Below are positions 53,854-62,599 of a stretch of DNA of 64,000 nucleotides, one piece after another (position 1 is the stretch's first letter; each line of letters opens with the position of its first letter). The DNA lies in NCBI GenBank assembly GCA_963783095.1, contig CAWAMR010000010.1:1-64000 (forward strand). The letters are read 5' to 3'. The notes under the pieces were generated by a model. The model was not told the DNA's origin and ran no database searches. It saw only the letters and a list, made by a program, of their open reading frames with translations. The position numbers and the translations under genes were made by a program. The stretch comes from CAWAMR01 sp963783095 (lineage in GTDB: Bacteria; Planctomycetota; Planctomycetia; Gemmatales; Gemmataceae).

Positions 53854-55541
53854 CTAATTGCGCAGGTGATTCGGATTTCGGCTATTGAAATGCAGATGCA
53901 CTTCGGGTTCGCTGCCGCGCGGCCAGGATATCCGTTCCCGGATGACGGAAGCAGGGATGTAGCACAACAGTAACGTCATCATGAGCAATCCGAATACGCT
54001 CAACCCCATTGTCATGGCGATGCCTGTGTGCAGCAGAATCGCGCCGATAACCATGTAGGGCCGCATCCGCGTCCAAATCAGGCACGGTAGGGCGATTTCC
54101 AGAACGAGCGTGTAGTAGTTCAATCCGGCGAGGACGATCATGAACAGCGGGCGAATGCTCGCCACGGCATGCAATACCTTGTCGTAGGCGTCAAACCAGA
54201 TGGGCGAAAACTCCGGGTTCGCGATGGTGAACCAGTTCGCGGTGGTATCCCACCAGGTCGTGCCCTTGAGTTTGGACAATCCCGACGACATGTACATGAT
54301 GCAAAAATGAATCTGCACCAGACGAAGGACAAAGTTGGCGCTACGGGATCGCACCGGCCCGGCAAGAATCGCTTCTGCCCAGGGAACCGGTTTGCCCGCT
54401 GCCTTCAAAATGGCCCGCGAAGCCCGAAAACGAGCCAGCAGCCGATCGATCGAAAGGGTTGCGCCGCTGGGGCCGATCATCAGGTAGAACAACAAGATCA
54501 TCATCATCGTATCCATGCCGAACAGTATGTACTGGCAGCGGTGGATGTAGAAAAGCGCTGCAACCCAGGTCAGAACCGACGTCACTCGGGTAAAGATTCC
54601 CAGCGTGAACAGCAACATCACGAATAGAACTGCGCCATGACAGATCGCCATCGTCGTTGGATCGGTGACGTGAAACCAGATGGAAAAGATGCTTCGACCC
54701 TTGGCGTACAACTCGTCCGGATAGAAGTCCCAGTAATCGAAGTAATCGACGTAATCGCTGCGTTCCTTCTCATTTTGAGGTAAATGGTACATCAGTTTGA
54801 GCGCTGCCTTCCGGCCGCCGTAACCGAGGTCGTTGAGCCAGCGGAGAACTTCTGTAAAATTCTGGAAATACTTCAGGTTCTTTGGCAGGATCGTGAGAAA
54901 GTCGAGAGCTTCATTCCAGACGATGACTCGGATTTGCGGAGTCATAGTATTCGAGTCGAGCATGTAGACCGGCACATCAACTTGCACTGCGTTAAACTTC
55001 TGTAAGGGCCTCGAAAGGATCTCTCCCTGGATTTCCCGGCCCGAGGCATCCAATTGCGAGATGCTTTCCAACCATTTTGCGATCGGTTCGAATCCTTGTT
55101 CGGAATTTTTGGCAAGACCTTCACCGATCCATTGCTGGGCACGTTCGAGAAACTTGAGTTTGCGCGTGCGCTCGTCCCGGTTGTCCGGAAGATGTTTTAA
55201 GAAGTCGATGACGGCAGTTCGCCGACCCACATCGTTGGTGTCCGGCAACGTGGTACGCAGGGGATTCAGCGTATTCTCCCGGTTATAATCCCAGGGCATC
55301 GCATAGGTCGGGGATTCCTTGCGTCCTTATCGATCGCCGCCAGGTCGAGCCAGGCATGCTTCCCGAAAAAAGACTGCAAATCGAAGCAATACACCAGATG
55401 AACGTAGAGCACGATCAACCCGGTGATTACCCGCATCAGGCCCAGCGTCGTGGGATCGGTCGGCTGAAACCAGAATCGATTCCAACTGCCGGGAGTTCGT
55501 TTTCCATGGGCGGTGCTTGAAACGACCTTGGATGTACTCAC
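53854..55541 (-). CDS. HTTM-domain membrane protein (vitamin K-dependent gamma-carboxylase-like), one frame break
   Basis: About 561 residues. N-terminal RFWFQPTDPTTLGLMRVITG and LIVLYVHLVYCFDLQSFFG form the first HTTM helix. After a break near 55302 the soluble part follows, then SIWFHVTDPTTMAICHGAVL, FYIHRCQYILFGMDTMMMIL, LVQIHFCIMYMSSGLSKLKG and TWWDTTANWFTIANPEF, with ETALP/EIALPCLIW-like helices. HTTM proteins share a fold with gamma-glutamyl carboxylase, but most bacterial members are of unknown function. The next gene (55552, upstream in the operon) is a membrane partner ending 10 bases before this one starts. Confidence 0.85.
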
Positions 55542-55551
55542 CTCAATCTCC

Positions 55552-56868
55552 CTATCGGTGATCGCTTCCGGAATGTTGAATCACGTAATCCCGGTAGAAC
55601 TTTCTGTAGTCCTCAGACGACAACTTCCGCATCGAAGCACCCGCCGGCGGTGGTTCCTCATTGGCGTCAAAGTAGTATTTTGGAAAAATCGAAACCAGCC
55701 AGTAAACGAGGCGATCCGTTCGATCCATGAGCCGGCCCTCCGTGTCGTATTCACCCATGTAATAGGGCAAGTAGTACGAGGGGTCGTACACGCTCTTTCC
55801 CGGAGGCGGTTCGTTATCGCTAAAGAACTTATAAGGAGTGTATTCATCCGGGACCGACCCCACATATTGTGCCATCGAGATGATCCGGTGCTGGACCCGA
55901 TAAAGCTTGACCCCCTTGATGGTCGCTTTGAGATCGGGTTTCTCATACTCAAACGCGACATGGCGGATGTACGAAGGAATAATCGATCGCCTCACTTCAT
56001 CGGCCGGCTCGGAATATCCGGGTACGCCGGTAAGCCGGTTCAATGGAATGTCGGTGGCCATCCGGCGTTGCTCCAGATGAGCCTGAACGTAGGCGGGAAG
56101 AGGGGAATACCGGATATGGCTCGCATATTCGGTAAGCGATAGGCGACGGAAATAGGTCATGGCAAAAGGATCTTTTACCTGTTCCGGCCGTTTCGGCATC
56201 TTGAACCATCTTTTCCCCTGGCCAAGGTCGAAAGCGCTCTGACCCAGCGCCCCTGCAACACCGCAAATGGCCTGGTCCGCTTCAAATTCATACTCGACCA
56301 GAAACCACAACTCCGTGGCCGGTCCGGGATCGGGCGAGTAGAACTGGTAGGCGTTATTGAGATAGGCGAAATAAAGATAAGGCCGGGCGTAACGGGACCA
56401 TACCTGCTGTCCAAGCCAGGGTGCGGGATGGGGATTGGTCACTGCCGACATGATGAAGGTGAAATGTACCATTACCAGGCCCCCGATGATCAGCATTCGG
56501 GGGTAGATTGGCACCAGTAACAGCACGCCGCCCGCAGCGGACAGACCTGCAAACACGTGGGCGACGAGCCGGAAGGAGTCCCACGATTCGGGAAAGCCCA
56601 CCCCTGCCACCAGGCACGTCAGCGCTCCGAGGAGCCAAGCGCCGAACCAGGTACCATTCTGGGTGATGGCAGCGCCGGCCACAATCATTCCGATGATCGT
56701 CAGGATGACTCGGATTCCAACAACGGGAGTCTCATCGGGCCGGTCAACCCCGCCCAGAAGTGCGGCAAAACCGCACAGGCCTGTGCCGATTAGAGCCACA
56801 ACGGCAACGGTTTCGATGTTCAAGGGCGGTTCGACAAGGTCAGCCCCATCGTATCGGCTGCTATCCAT
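55552..56868 (-). CDS. Membrane protein co-transcribed with the HTTM protein
   Basis: 438 residues, intact, from ATG 56868. Five or six helices in the first 160 residues (VVALIGTGLCGFAALLGGVD, LLVPIYPRMLIIGGLVMVHF). A soluble C-terminal domain of about 270 residues follows, with YLNNAYQFYSPDPGPATELW, PFAMTYFRRLSLTEYASHIR and a final SSEDYRKFYRDYVIQH. The YQFYSPDPGPA block is characteristic of a protein found beside planctomycete HTTM genes. Probably the two form one membrane complex. No catalytic motif is recognised. Confidence 0.75.
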   Translation of the reverse strand: MDSSRYDGADLVEPPLNIETVAVVALIGTGLCGFAALLGGVDRPDETPVVGIRVILTIIGMIVAGAAITQNGTWFGAWLLGALTCLVAGVGFPESWDSFRLVAHVFAGLSAAGGVLLLVPIYPRMLIIGGLVMVHFTFIMSAVTNPHPAPWLGQQVWSRYARPYLYFAYLNNAYQFYSPDPGPATELWFLVEYEFEADQAICGVAGALGQSAFDLGQGKRWFKMPKRPEQVKDPFAMTYFRRLSLTEYASHIRYSPLPAYVQAHLEQRRMATDIPLNRLTGVPGYSEPADEVRRSIIPSYIRHVAFEYEKPDLKATIKGVKLYRVQHRIISMAQYVGSVPDEYTPYKFFSDNEPPPGKSVYDPSYYLPYYMGEYDTEGRLMDRTDRLVYWLVSIFPKYYFDANEEPPPAGASMRKLSSEDYRKFYRDYVIQHSGSDHR

Positions 56869-57430
56869 CGCTGCGAACTCCTGCGGGGGTTCGTGTCGGT
56901 TTGCAAATGATAATGCAAACTGCGAACCACATTTTGAAATCGGTAGTCATTCGGGCATATATGGTGGAAAAATCGCCATCACAGATAGGTTTCGGTTCGT
57001 CAAGGGATGCGCATCCCCGCGATCCATCCGACCGTCAGGGTCGTCACGACCGATTCGGGAATTGATGATGAATTTCTTGCATCTCTCCGGATTTTCCAGC
57101 CCGTACTCTGTCTTTATAACACAACCATCGCGGTTTGGTTTGCGAAGCTGCTGCATCGGGTCGGTCAATAGACGCCGCCCCAACGCCAACGAGGCGAACC
57201 CGGGTGCGAAGCCACGACTCGAAGCATCGCCTCAGTGAGCATGAACTTTCCGGGACTTCCTCGGCGATGCGTAGAGGAGCGCTCAGGCTGCACCCATTCC
57301 CAACGACCCGCATTTCCGGGGCGGGAAGCCGCGAGTCGAAGCATCGCCGCAGTGAGCATGAACTTTCCGGGACAGAAAGCTCACGCTTGGGTTGGCCTTG
57401 CAAGACCCAACCAGGAGCTTACGCATCGCA
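56869..57430. repeat. Spacer with a 42-bp block repeated at 117-bp distance
   Basis: 57215-57256 and 57332-57373 share GAAGCATCGCC(T/G)CAGTG followed by AGCATGAACTTTCCGGGAC, differing at only a few positions; the flanks are also partly similar. The remaining spacer (56869-57214) shows no recognised gene. Confidence 0.75.
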
Positions 57431-58522
57431 CTATCTTACGTTCCGGGTCCAGGCTTCCTTGAAGAAATGGATCCAGTTGCCGTACATGATTCCTTCGATG
57501 TCCACTTCCTTGTAGCCGCGGCGACGAAGGATGGCCGGCACTCGCTGCAGATCGGCGATGGTGTCGAGATCGTGAGGTGTTTGCTCGGTGCCGAAGCCGC
57601 CGTCGAGATCGGTCCCGATCGCCGCGTGGCGGGCGTTGCCGGCCAACTGACAAACGCGATCGATGTGGTCGACAAAGGTCTCCATCGTCACGCCCGACTC
57701 CTTCGGCGTGGTCTTGCCGCGAATCCAGTTCGGATACAGCATCCAGGCGTCGAGTGCGGAGCCTATCACGGCCTTGCGCGAGATGAGACGTCTGATCTGA
57801 TCGTCGGTCAGTTGCCGCTGATCCGGAACCAGTGCCCGGCAGTTATGGTGGCTTGCCAGCACCGGGCCGCCGTAAATGTCGAGCGCTTCATCGAAGCATT
57901 GATCGGAAAGATGGGTCACGTCGAGAATCATCCCAACCCGCTCCATTTCCTTCAGCAGCGGCTTGCCGGGCGGGAATAAACCGCCTTCGGTGCCGGTGCC
58001 GTGCGCATAGGGGCTGACTCCGTAGTGTGCCGGCCCGATGATCCGCAAGCCGGCTTCGTGCCAGCGTCCGACATCTTCCGGTGCGAGAACCGGGTCGGCC
58101 CCTTCCATGCTGAGAATGAAGCCGAGCGGTTCATTGCCGGTTTCGTTTTTGATCCAGGCATTGGCGTGCTTTTCCAGCGTCGGCCAGTCTTTGATCCAGC
58201 GCAAATGTCCCTGACGTTCGAGAGTGCGATAATAGGCCATCTGCCCCTCAGCACAGGCGCTGGCGGCCTGCATCGCGGCGTAGCGTTGAATCGCGGGCAT
58301 CAAATTGGGCCGGAATAGCCGGGCCAACAACGTGGCGATGAAGATGCCCACTTTCCCCTTGCGCAGTTCGGGAAACGTGACGGTATTGCGGCCTCGCGCC
58401 TTGAAATCGACGTCGGAGCCGGCCTGTTCGCGCGCGCGGATTTCGCTGACGGGCTGGAGCAAATCGCGGTTCCAGTCGATGGCGTTCCAGGCGAGGTCGA
58501 GATGGGCATCGAAGATTATCAT
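57431..58522 (-). CDS. Membrane dipeptidase family M19 (renal dipeptidase-like)
   Basis: 363 residues, intact, ATG 58522. A zinc-dependent dipeptidase. Metal ligands are visible in MIIFDAHLDLAWNAIDWN (HxD), FILSMEGADPV (Glu), ILDVTHLSDQCFDEALDI (His), LASHHNCRALVPDQRQLTDD (His) and IGTDLDGGFG (Asp). It lacks a signal peptide, so it is probably cytoplasmic. M19 enzymes cleave dipeptides, including some D-containing ones; the physiological substrate is unknown. A tandem-repeat hairpin sits 18 bases upstream of the start. Confidence 0.9.
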   Translation of the reverse strand: MIIFDAHLDLAWNAIDWNRDLLQPVSEIRAREQAGSDVDFKARGRNTVTFPELRKGKVGIFIATLLARLFRPNLMPAIQRYAAMQAASACAEGQMAYYRTLERQGHLRWIKDWPTLEKHANAWIKNETGNEPLGFILSMEGADPVLAPEDVGRWHEAGLRIIGPAHYGVSPYAHGTGTEGGLFPPGKPLLKEMERVGMILDVTHLSDQCFDEALDIYGGPVLASHHNCRALVPDQRQLTDDQIRRLISRKAVIGSALDAWMLYPNWIRGKTTPKESGVTMETFVDHIDRVCQLAGNARHAAIGTDLDGGFGTEQTPHDLDTIADLQRVPAILRRRGYKEVDIEGIMYGNWIHFFKEAWTRNVR

Positions 58523-58539
58523 GGCAAGCTTTCGGCTTT

Positions 58540-58652
58540 AAGTGTTCAGTGTTCAGTGTTGGTTCTTTTATTGTACAAGCCAAATCGAATAGTTCTGCTC
58601 GAACCTGCCTCAAACAATCCGGTCTTTAACTGAACACTGAACACTGTTCAGC
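58540..58652. repeat. Inverted tandem-repeat hairpin, unit GTTCAGT
   Basis: The arm 58540-58560 has three GTTCAGT units. The facing arm 58629-58652 has ACTGAACACTGAACACTG. The loop is about 68 bases. The arm nearest the M19 start ends 18 bases upstream of its ATG; the other arm reaches into the last codons of the hydrolase gene at 58648. Confidence 0.78.
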
Positions 58653-59499
58653 TTAGGCTGAACTGTCGTTGAAAGAACTCCCAGATTACGGCGGTTGCAT
58701 CGATTGGGCTTTCGATTCTTCCGCCCAGCGGTTCGCCCAGTTTGCCTTTGCCTCCCGGCCAGTGATGCCCGAGAGCGTCGATCAGGATGGACTGTAATTC
58801 GGGGCCATTGGAGATCGATCGATATTGCTCTCGAAGATAGCCTTGCATCTCATCGATCCGATCGGGTTCCTCCTGACAGTCGATCGCTCTGGCCCATTTT
58901 CGCAAGGTTTCCGCAACGGTCGGGCGATCTTCACGATGGCCCCACGGCGTCCTCACTCGCCCGCCCTGCATCGGGATCAGAGGATCTTCAGTCCCAATCA
59001 GATAAAGCGTCGGCAACGGTCGAGCAGGGCGGGGATCGATGAGCCAGCAATGCCCCGCTGTCGGTGCAATCGCCGCGATTCGATCCGCAAGCTCAGCGCC
59101 CAGCCGAAACGTCATCGCGGCCCCATTGGAAAACCCGGTGACATAAACGCGCACTGCATCGACTCGGCCCGATCCGGCTAATTCATCGAGAATCGCACGG
59201 ATAAAGCCAACATCATCGAGAGTGTTATGCTGCGTACCTCCTCGACCGGAGCCATCGTTCCACCATGCCGGATTGGTCAAGAACTTGGCCGGTTTTTCAG
59301 GATCAACCGGAACGGCATCTGGGTAAGCGACCAGGAAACCGGAACGTCCGGCAAGCTCGGACCAGCCGGTCTCCTCACGAGCAAACTCGCCGGTTCCCCC
59401 GGCACCGTGCAACATGATGACCAGAGGCAACGGCTTGTCGGCGGCAGGGCCATCGAGCCAGTACCGGCGTTCCCGGCCTTGATGGATGATGGTGCGCAT
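58648..59499 (-). CDS. Alpha/beta hydrolase of the LpqC/PHB depolymerase family
   Basis: 283 residues, intact, ATG 59499. LPLVIMLHGAGGTGEFARE forms the oxyanion region, VYVTGFSNGAAMTFRLGAEL holds the nucleophile Ser (GFSNG), and the C-terminal DALGHHWPGGKGKLGEPLGG holds the catalytic His; a likely acid lies in YLIGTEDPLIPMQ. No signal peptide is seen. Family members are esterases related to poly(3-hydroxybutyrate) depolymerases and feruloyl esterases; the substrate is unknown. Confidence 0.85.
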   Translation of the reverse strand: MRTIIHQGRERRYWLDGPAADKPLPLVIMLHGAGGTGEFAREETGWSELAGRSGFLVAYPDAVPVDPEKPAKFLTNPAWWNDGSGRGGTQHNTLDDVGFIRAILDELAGSGRVDAVRVYVTGFSNGAAMTFRLGAELADRIAAIAPTAGHCWLIDPRPARPLPTLYLIGTEDPLIPMQGGRVRTPWGHREDRPTVAETLRKWARAIDCQEEPDRIDEMQGYLREQYRSISNGPELQSILIDALGHHWPGGKGKLGEPLGGRIESPIDATAVIWEFFQRQFSLS

Positions 59500-59571
59500 T
59501 AGTTAGTGGTCAGTGGTCAGCAAATGCAAAAACAATTAGAGCCCGTTGCAAAATTAGGGTCAGAGAACATT

Positions 59572-59655
59572 GTGGGGCGGGTCGAGGCTTTGCGAGGCTC
59601 GCCAGAACGAGAGGCCGCTTCATGGCGGGCCTTGCAAAGCCTCGACCCGCCCTAC
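59572..59655. repeat. 22-bp inverted repeat
   Basis: Arms 59572-59593 and 59634-59655 match as reverse complements at 21 of 22 positions (GGTCGAGGCTTTGC with GCAAAGCCTCGACC), with a 40-base loop. It sits right after the MFS transporter stop at 59659 on the minus strand and may act as its terminator, although it lacks a T-run. Confidence 0.75.
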
Positions 59656-59658
59656 ACT

Positions 59659-61131
59659 CTACGTTTCCTCGTGCGGTTCGGGCAAGAAGAACGACAGGAT
59701 GAATCCGATGACGAATACACCCGTACCGACAATCCCCGCCCCCATCGCATAGTGAGTGGCATTGACCTTGGCGCTGCCTGCCAGGAGCGGTGCCAGGAAT
59801 TCCGTTACGAATGGTGCGGCCATCGTTCCGATCATTCGTCCGCCGACATTGGTGGCGAATGATCCGCCTGTGCCGCGCAGGTGAACCGGGAAAACCTTCG
59901 GCAAATACTCGCCGAAGTAACTGAACTGGGCGATCGTAAACAAGCCCGCGAAGAAGTAGAGAATCATGAACTCGCCGGGCCGGTCGCTAAAGAAGTAAAA
60001 GTAGGTCAAGGGCAGGACGATCATGCCGGGAACCTGGAAGATGCGGAGCAACGTTCGCCGGCTCGCGACGAAAATCAACAGAATCGCGAGAATAACACGC
60101 CCCAAAAGCCCGCCGATTTCTTGCCAGCGCTGGGTGGTGCCGACCCGCGATTTCCCAAGTCTCTTGAGTTCGTCGAGTTTTTCCAGACGTTGCTTCCGGA
60201 GTTCCTTGACCTCGGGTGCATCTTTGGGGAGCTTTTCGAGTTTTGCCTCGATTTGCGCTACTTCTTTGCGGACGGGAACTTCTTTTGCCGCAAATTCCGG
60301 CAGCCCTGTGGCGATCAGAGATGGGGTCAATTGCAGTGCGCCGAACGCAGCTGCGTAAGCACACCCCGACAGGGCGTCCGCCACCAGCGTCGTGCGAATC
60401 AGATCGGGTGCGAATAGCGCTGCAAAACTCGGCCGGCGCAGCGTACCCGCCTGCTTTTTCTCCCGCCACACCTTGGACTCCGGCACGAAGGGAAGCAGGA
60501 CCGCGATCAGAAACCCCGGTATCAGACCCGTCAGAAGCGTATAGCGCCAGGTTGCATGAGAATCGAAACCTTCTCCAACCGAGAACGCAGGCAGCGATTG
60601 ACGCATATCGCCAATCGCGTTGTACATTTCCGTGACGAAGATGCCGCCGAGCGAAGAAAGTGCCAGAGTCCAGCCGAGCACCAGTTCGCGCTTGCGTTTG
60701 TCGGGGAACAACTCCGCCAGCCAGGTAACTGCCGCGACAAACTCCACGCAAACGCCGACGAACGTCGTGCATCGGAACAGGACGAACATCCACACATCGG
60801 TGCTGAAAGCGGCCAAAACGGGCGAAAACGAGTAAACCATGATGCTGCCGACCATCACGGTTTTCCGTCCGAAGCGGTCGATCAGCCAGCCACCCAATAA
60901 TCCAAAAATGCCGCCGCTGAGTGCTGCGTACCAGAGCAATCGGCCGGTCCAGAACGCGACTTCCGGGCTGGTCGGCGGCTTTTTGAGCAATTCCGCAAGA
61001 GTATCGCGGGCAATGACCGGAAACATTAAGAGTTCATAGGTATCGAAAAGAAAGCCGATCGAGGCCACGATAACGATGAGCCAGTGCGTGATCGTAAATC
61101 GTTCCCCGGTTGTGGCTGGGATGGTTGACAA
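59659..61131 (-). CDS. MFS transporter (sugar/metabolite:H+ symporter type)
   Basis: 490 residues, intact, ATG 61131. Twelve predicted helices. The signature LLGGWLIDRFGRKTVMVGSI (family motif G..adr.GRr) follows helix 2, with RCTTFVGVCVEFVAAVTWLA and ELFPDKRKRELVLGWTLALS after helix 4. The central loop between helices 6 and 7 is longer than usual, with a charged predicted coiled coil (KEVAQIEAKLEKLPKDAPEV, KELRKQRLEKLDELKRLGKS). Late motif PVHLRGTGGSFATNVGGRMI. Substrate not predictable. Confidence 0.88.
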   Translation of the reverse strand: MSTIPATTGERFTITHWLIVIVASIGFLFDTYELLMFPVIARDTLAELLKKPPTSPEVAFWTGRLLWYAALSGGIFGLLGGWLIDRFGRKTVMVGSIMVYSFSPVLAAFSTDVWMFVLFRCTTFVGVCVEFVAAVTWLAELFPDKRKRELVLGWTLALSSLGGIFVTEMYNAIGDMRQSLPAFSVGEGFDSHATWRYTLLTGLIPGFLIAVLLPFVPESKVWREKKQAGTLRRPSFAALFAPDLIRTTLVADALSGCAYAAAFGALQLTPSLIATGLPEFAAKEVPVRKEVAQIEAKLEKLPKDAPEVKELRKQRLEKLDELKRLGKSRVGTTQRWQEIGGLLGRVILAILLIFVASRRTLLRIFQVPGMIVLPLTYFYFFSDRPGEFMILYFFAGLFTIAQFSYFGEYLPKVFPVHLRGTGGSFATNVGGRMIGTMAAPFVTEFLAPLLAGSAKVNATHYAMGAGIVGTGVFVIGFILSFFLPEPHEET

Positions 61132-61245
61132 TAGAAATCTCCAGAGGAGGGTCGAAGGCGGGATGTTGCAAAAGCGCTGATCGTGTCGAGAGAGTCTGGT
61201 GTAGGAATTTAGACTGATCCGGCAAATCGTAAATTTACTAAGGGT

Positions 61246-61827
61246 ATGATTATGCTGTCCGATAATTCACTTTGGCTATGTCAGGAACTCGATGGCAGCT
61301 TGCGCACTGTTGGGCCGAAACCCCTGGTCCTTCTGAGCGGCTCCTTCAACCCCCTGCATGACGGGCATCGTCAGCTCGCGTGGACCGCACAGAAACGGCT
61401 GGGAAAATCGGTCGCATTTGAATTGAGCATTGTCAATGTAGATAAGCCCGAAATTGCTTCCGAAGAAGTCCGACGCCGGCTGCAACAGTTCATCGGTCTC
61501 GCACCGGTATATGTGACCCGCGCCATGAGTTTTGAGCGCAAGGCCATGTTGTTTCCCAATGCCGTCATGGTGGTCGGTGCCGACACCGCAGACCGTATCG
61601 TCGCTCCGCGTTATTACGGCAATGATCCAGCGCAACGAGATCGCGCACTGATGAACATTCGCCGGCAAGGCTGCCGATTCCTCGTTGCTGGAAGGATCAA
61701 CGCAGAAGGATGCTTTGTTGAAATGAACAGCATCGAAATTCCGGAAGCCTTCCACGATCTATTTGAAGGGCTTGGCGAGGAGGAATTCCGAGTCGATGTG
61801 TCATCCTCGCTCTTGCGGCAGCGTTAG
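61246..61827 (+). CDS. NadD-like nucleotidyltransferase (HxGH family)
   Basis: 193 residues. The nucleotidylyltransferase fold is shown by VLLSGSFNPLHDGHRQLAWT (phosphate-binding HxGH as HDGH) and the C-terminal RVDVSSSLLRQR (ISSTxIR-like motif). In between are KSVAFELSIVNVDKPEIASE and VMVVGADTADRIVAPRYYGN. It is shorter than typical NadD (about 210 residues) and differs in the middle, so the acceptor may not be nicotinate mononucleotide; cytidylyltransferase-like relatives exist. It is divergent from the MFS gene. Confidence 0.75.
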   Translation: MIMLSDNSLWLCQELDGSLRTVGPKPLVLLSGSFNPLHDGHRQLAWTAQKRLGKSVAFELSIVNVDKPEIASEEVRRRLQQFIGLAPVYVTRAMSFERKAMLFPNAVMVVGADTADRIVAPRYYGNDPAQRDRALMNIRRQGCRFLVAGRINAEGCFVEMNSIEIPEAFHDLFEGLGEEEFRVDVSSSLLRQR

Positions 61828-61887
61828 CCGAACGCGTTGCAATGAGGTGGAACCATCGCCTGCTCGTTGACCGAGAGGGATGTAGCT

Positions 61888-62211
61888 TCAGCCGTTGGAT
61901 CGGCCCTTCAACTCTTGACGAACCAATTCGATGTCCACCTCCAGGAGTGCGGCAATCTCTTCGGCAGTCATTTTCTTGGCTGCCATTTTCACAATCGCCC
62001 GGGCCGTTGCCTTTTTCTCGCCCTCTTCCATCGCCTCCTGGTAGGCTCGGCTTTCGCGAATGTCGTGTAGCTGCAACATGGTCTTGATCTCCGCTCGTGT
62101 CAGTCTCGGCACTTTGTACAGAATGATGGTTTCAATGAATTCTATCAGATCAGCCCGCAAAGCTTCATCCTCGATTTCACTCCTGGTCCGTGAAACCAAC
62201 TCGCGGGCCAT
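61888..62211 (-). pseudogene. DUF2887 (PD-(D/E)XK, Rpn/transposase-like) protein, C-terminal half only
   Basis: 107 codons from ATG 62211 match the C-terminal half of the gene at 62600-63401 (ARELVSRTRSEIEDEALRAD, FIETIILYKVPRLTRAEIKT, IRESRAYQEAMEEGEKK, EIAALLEVDIELV). The nuclease domain that should precede it is missing, so it is a truncated paralogue left by tandem duplication. Confidence 0.75.
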
Positions 62212-62310
62212 CGCGGGTGGATACTTAAACCAACGAGGTTATGAGAAGGATCCTGCACCGCCTTGGTTTTTCTTGAACACTCATTCCACAAGGCCTATAG
62301 TGAGCATCGA

Positions 62311-62544
62311 TCATTCGGGCCAATTGGCAGAAGCTTCGACGCTCCAACCACCTGCAATCAAGAATGCCTTGATCATTTCGGTCGCGATCGTGACCAACGG
62401 CTTCCACTCTGCCGGTGGCTCCGACCACCATTGAAACCGAAACTCCGAGTACAAATCTCCGAACACGGCAAGTTCGTAATTGCTTCCGTCCGCGCCACCC
62501 ATTCCACTCAAGTCGGGCATCAGGGGAAGGCGAAGAGAAATCAC
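62311..62544 (-). CDS. Short hypothetical protein fragment
   Basis: 77 codons. The strand-rich sequence GSNYELAVFGDLYSEFRFQW and WSEPPAEWKPLVTIATEMIK resembles the C-terminus of a widespread hypothetical protein in which ..YEL..GDG.....F.WW...P..W.PL.. is conserved. The N-terminus is likely truncated. No function can be assigned. Confidence 0.45.
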   Translation of the reverse strand: MISLRLPLMPDLSGMGGADGSNYELAVFGDLYSEFRFQWWSEPPAEWKPLVTIATEMIKAFLIAGGWSVEASANWPE

Positions 62545-62599
62545 ACGTCGGAAGAATTCCTGAAGACTTGGCTCGCATGTGCCACTCTTACAAGTGTGG

